A program made the translations under genes and the position numbers. Below the pieces are notes generated by a model. That model saw nothing but the letters and a program-made list of their open reading frames with translations. It did not search any database and had not been told where the DNA came from. Positions 59,641 to 64,000 of a stretch of 64,000 nucleotides of DNA are shown here, piece after piece; the first letter of the stretch is position 1; each line of letters begins with the position of its first letter. The stretch comes from Orthonyx spaldingii (lineage: Eukaryota > Chordata > Aves > Passeriformes > Orthonychidae): NCBI GenBank assembly GCA_013397795.1, contig VZTJ01004744.1, positions 591,342 through 655,341 on the forward strand, written 5' to 3'.

Positions 59641-62600
59641 TGGAGAGAGCATGAAAAAAGAAAACTTTAAACAAAATCTGCACGACAACTTACGTAACAT
59701 TAATGAAGCATATGCCAGGTCCAATGTGCTAAGAAATCTATACTACTTAGTGAGAGCATATTCATCACTAAAACATGAGTTATTTCCCCTACAGATGGGT
59801 TAAAAATGCATTTGCTTTCCCCCTGCCAAATGCAAGAGGGAAGAGACAGGGGAGACACAGCAGACAGACGACCACAGTCTGGGCACTTCCACACCACAGC
59901 ACCCTGAGATTGTGTCTGTTCTCACATCAGCCTTTTGCTCAGGCTCCATATGAAATGTCTGCAAGCTGATTAATACCTGTTTTCTACTCTGAATGAATGG
60001 TAATCAATGCCTCTTTTCCCCTGCTTTGCTGAGCTTGCTTCCCTAGGGAAGAAACCACCATTCTTAGACCAAAACGGAGCCACAGGTTGCCTCCCTGTAC
60101 ACACAGCCCAAAAGCATGACTGGCACACACATCTGACCAAAAGTTTGTGCTGGATGAGTGTCTCCAGGGTTTTTGGTCTTGCATGAGTGAAGAAAAAGCA
60201 TTTAGGCTCAAATTACAGGAGCATTGTTGCCATTAATAAGGCAGTAACATTTACCTCCCTCTCCAGTAACTCTATAAATTATCAGCAGGAAGAAGGAGGG
60301 GCAGGAAGAGGGGAAAAAGGTGGATATTATCTTCTCATTCAGTCACATGCACAGCAAGCTGGCTTGGAAACCTGACACAAGCACAATACAGAGGCACAGC
60401 ACTCCCCTAAATCCTTTGGCAACATCAGTCCTGATCACCCCACAACGGCCAATTAGTTGTTTTGAAGGTAGTTTTACCTAAATAAAATGGGTTCTGTGAA
60501 AGGAGCTGCTCATGCATCACCTCACTAATGCTGCAGCATTTAGATCTCAAAACACATGATCAACATTCACACAGATGCTACAAACACTGCCCTGGAATAT
60601 GTAATTTAAATGCAACTAATGCACAGACCTTTTAACTGAAGCTCCTTCTAAATTACTACTTGCATGCTACCCTGTGTATTAGCTTTCCTGGCAACTAAAA
60701 TCAATCCTCTCTCCCACTCTTCAGCCAGGACCTGGCCTGTGGATTGCCAGTGCTCTCGAGCAGCACAGCTTGCTTGTGTCTGTTGACAAACTCCTTTCTC
60801 CTAAAAAACGAGAGGAAATTTCCAGTGATCAGGCCTATTTTTGAGTACCACAATCCCCATTACCTCTATGGAACATCCATAAGGATGCTTAGGGGAACAG
60901 TGATGACCCTCTCATCCTTCTGCCCCTGCTCAGAAGCTCCTCCAGCACACAAAGGCAAATCCTCTCCAAGTAGAGGCTGCTTTGATAATCCAAGAGGAAT
61001 GTGTGGCTGGAGCCAGGCAAGGAGAGAGAGATGCAAAAGGGTTTTTTTATCACTATGCAAGTGAAACTCAGAATCTGTGAGGTCAGCTCTGCAGCACCTC
61101 AGTTGTGCCTAGCTGAGTAAAAGCAGTGTTATTTTTTTAAACTGAAACCCAAAGCAAGCAACAAAATGAGAACAAGTTGCTGTCAGATCAATCTGCTGTC
61201 AGCTTCCTTCATTGCCAAGGGAGAGCCAAGGCCAGCTCATTTTATCCTCTCCTCAAATTATCCTCTCACCCGGACATTACCACTGCCCTAATAGCCATGG
61301 CCAGATGTAACCAGCCCCAAGGTGTCTTTAAGCTGACAGCCAAGCAAACAAGAACCTCTATTTCTTCATTTTCAGAGCACAGTGCTTCCAGGGTGTTATT
61401 AGGCTGTGGAAAAATCAGGTCCCAGGAGAAGATAGTAATAAAGCAAAGTTCATTGCAGTCCCCTAAATCTGCTGCCTCACTTTCAGGCAATCAAACCACA
61501 GCACGGAGACATCCAAGTGCAGCAGCAACATCTGTAAGTTATATAAAAATCTATTTCAGTCTACTACAGGTCAGAGCCCTCGGTGTTGAGGGGCAAAGGA
61601 ACAGAAAGTTGAGTTCAAAGGATTTGCCTTTGGATCTTTTATCCAGTGTGCTGGGAATCGCCTGCAGAGTGCTGGGGAACAGAGGAGTGATTAGCAAAAA
61701 TAGTGTGGGATTCAGCATTTCTTCCCTACAAACAAATCCTGTTTATGTAAAGCCTAAGGGATGAGGGTGATAGCTTGACAAGAGAAAATGATGAAAGTGA
61801 GCAAATGCAAAACAGACTGTCACGAAACCAGAGGGAGAAACACTGGATATTTTGCAAAGAACACAAGTCCTTCCTTTGGTTGGGTTGTGTTTTTTTTTTT
61901 AATCACAAAAAGGAGACATCACGTTTGTGGCAGGGGGGGAAAAGAAAACAGGTGTTCACGACACGCTTTGCAGCTTTATGTATCAAAACTAACTGCCAAA
62001 ATCCACCTCCCAGTTGTCTGTTTTCCAGCAAAGCCCTGCTCTGCTGCCTGGGTAACCAGCACACCCGTCCACTGCTGATGACAGGGACCCCAGGTATTTG
62101 ATCATCTTGTTGTCACCTGTCCCTGCTAAACACAAAACAGGGAATTGTACATGTTCAGCCCACACTGTGTTTATATAAAGCTTGAAATGCCTTTTTTCCC
62201 CCAGTGTTGAGGCTTTCTGGAAATGCCTGACACTGTGTCAGATGCACCCTGCAGCAGCAGGGGGTGAGATGCTGATGTCCCCCTGAAAGCTTTATTTTCA
62301 GATGATGCAGGTGAAAGTGCTGCTAAAAGCTGGAGGACCATTGTGTGCCACTGATGATATGGTGCAAAATCAACTAACCTGCAGTCACCTGCACCAAGGA
62401 GGCAATCTGAGCTGCCAGTCCTGGGGCAGAGCTGCCTTTACCACACCAGTGGCAGTGGCAGTGTGGATGATTAGGTCTGTGATATCCACAATAACAGCTG
62501 GGATGCTGCATGGCTCCACTTTCACAGGGAGACAACACTAGATCAGAACTTGCTGAAGATTTTATCAACACCTCTCATGACAGCACAAACACCCAGAACA

Positions 62601-63079
62601 GTCGTGCACTGCTGCAGGAAGGACCTGGGGCTCAAAAAGGGAACAGAGAGAGGCTGTTTGATAGGGGGGAATTACATGGTTGGGATGCAGGAAAAAAACC
62701 ACAAGAGCATCTCCCTCCTTTAGCAATCTGGAGATGAGACTGGAAGGGTGAGTGAGTTTGTCCTGCAATAGTTTAATTTGTGGGGCTCTCAGACAGTCAG
62801 AAAGAAGCAGCAAAGAAATGTGATCACAACCCATGATTTCCTGGCCCACCAGAACAGAGGAAGTGGTAACATTTTGCTGTAAACATTAAAATAAGGCCCC
62901 TTTATAGAACCAATCTTTCTATCATTACAGAAAAAGCCCTGCAATGCTACTGAACAACACAATGCTCAGAACTCTTCACACACTTCATTTAACTCACACC
63001 CTCACACAGGTAATAACTGAAGGATTCTAGGTCAAAAAAGCCATTCAATAAAACACATTTAATAGTCTACTGTGCTCAC

Positions 63080-63123
63080 CTTCCCATCGTAGCGTTTCAC
63101 TATGAACTGGTCCAGGCCCAGGT
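63080..63123 (-). CDS. MICU1: MICU1 short exon, N-lobe start
   Basis: The exon is 44 nt, from acceptor TCTTGCAG to donor GTGAGC. It reads (H or D)LGLDQFIVKRYDGK; the first codon's first base is in an exon beyond the window. Mammalian MICU1 has HLGLDQYIIKRFDGK directly before KISQEREKFA. It ends in phase 0. Upstream exons with the mitochondrial targeting signal and the polybasic region lie off the right edge. Confidence 0.95.
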
Positions 63124-64000
63124 CTGCAAGAAAAAAAAAAGAAAACTTACAAAAGAAAAAGCTTTTATGGCGTAAAAATAAATATTTCTTGTGTTTTCTG
63201 TTTGAGAGGACTGGAAAGTAAAATGCACAGTCTGAGTAACATCTGTAGAAACTATAAGTTCAGGAGGAAAATTTTATTTGGTTTTGTACATTTTGTACTT
63301 TGTATTTTGAACACAAAAAACCAACCAACTCATGGAATCAGAGAAGAAAATCTCCTTCTATAGTAGGGCCAACAAGAGCTCAGCAACCAGCACCTCTCAA
63401 GAGCCTGAAATATCCCCCCCAAAGCAGATCCCTGCACTATTACCAGACAAATAATTCACCTGTGACCCTTGGTGGTTTTAATAACACCTTTTGAATGGCT
63501 CACAAATGGGAAAACAAAGACTTGTTTCCACAGTTAATTGGGATATCCCCAAACAAATCCAAAGCCTGTTCATATTTGAGTATAAAATAAATAGATTTTA
63601 AAGGGGATAAGTTATAGATGCATTTGTAAGAAGTGGAGTTCTTTAGCTGGATGGGAGAAAGGCAGGGAGAGGGATTATTTATACCAATAAAGTCTCTCAT
63701 ACCTTCACCAAATGATTTTATGTTGAAGAGGGGAAAAAACATCCCAGCCTTAGGTGAGTTAAGGCACAAAGCTCTCATCTAACCCACAATGCTCAGCAGG
63801 CTGCATCTAACACCAGTGACTGCACACATAAGCAAGATGGCAAAACAAATTCAGGAAGATTAATTATCTGAGCTTTGCAATCCAAAGTCAGGAAGATGCA
63901 TCCTGAGAAGAGATTAAGCAGAACTCAAGCCGAGCAGTTCCAGTAACACTTGGGAGAGCACAGGCTGATCTTTGGTGCTCTGAGAAATAAAACCCCTCCG
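63124..64000 (-). other. MICU1: MICU1 intron (partial)
   Basis: Intron upstream of the 44-nt exon, with a T-rich pyrimidine tract before the acceptor (poly-A on the plus strand at 63130-63139). I see nothing else to name up to the window edge. Confidence 0.8.

Larger units (their letters stand above)
50583..63079 (-). other. MICU1: MICU1 intron, 12.5 kb
   Basis: The donor is GTGAGC and the acceptor is GATGAGCAG. It holds the candidate alternative last exon (52389-52454), T-rich runs near 51699-51729, a poly-A run from 59577 with a single undetermined base at 59632, and an A-rich stretch to 59640. The mammalian muscle-specific 12-nt microexon of MICU1 would lie in this intron; I could not find a convincing copy. 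Confidence 0.8.

Noticed and set aside
61990..62010. Possible match to the 12-nt muscle microexon of mammalian MICU1 (EFWQ)
   Set aside because: The minus strand reads GTGGATTTTGGCAGTTAG, similar to the microexon, but there is no AG before and no GT after it.

Overview
This window is vertebrate nuclear DNA, almost certainly from a bird. The coding exons are short, carry GT-AG (once GC-AG) borders and are separated by kilobase introns. The dispersed repeats are mostly CR1 LINE 3' ends of avian type. A GC-rich promoter next to an assembly gap is also typical of bird assemblies. No bacterial-style operon, CRISPR array, tRNA or rRNA was seen.

Two genes lie head-to-tail on the minus strand. From 8488 down to 1 is the 5' part of DNAJB12, an ER-membrane J-domain co-chaperone: four exons hold the start codon, the N-terminal helical region and the whole J domain, and the transmembrane and C-terminal part lies off the left edge. 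From 63123 down to 11509 is the 3' two-thirds of MICU1, the EF-hand gatekeeper of the mitochondrial calcium uniporter: eight exons run to the stop codon and include both EF-hands. The first MICU1 exons lie off the right edge. The same gene order and orientation (DNAJB12 next to MICU1) is known in human 10q22, which supports both calls. All exon phases join without a frameshift.

The region between the genes (8489-11508) holds the DNAJB12 CpG-island promoter, an 878-base gap (8514-9391), a G-rich minisatellite with a higher-order repeat, a CR1 element and the presumed MICU1 3' UTR. DNAJB12 intron 1 carries a polypurine tract of about 530 bases, a 27-bp tandem repeat and CR1 copies. The MICU1 introns carry about ten CR1 copies, a complete solo LTR with target-site duplication (13437-13828), microsatellites, a partial duplication of the 5' end of one exon with its splice acceptor (36716-36781), a 131-bp direct repeat and several hairpins.

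The most interesting signals are: (1) a candidate unannotated alternative last exon of MICU1 at 52389-52454, with branch point, acceptor, 21 in-frame codons, stop and AATAAA; (2) a GC-AG intron in MICU1 ending just beside a duplicated, competing splice acceptor; (3) two nearly identical, oppositely oriented CR1 copies that share about 75 bp of non-CR1 3' flank; (4) the gap-adjacent G-rich minisatellite upstream of DNAJB12.
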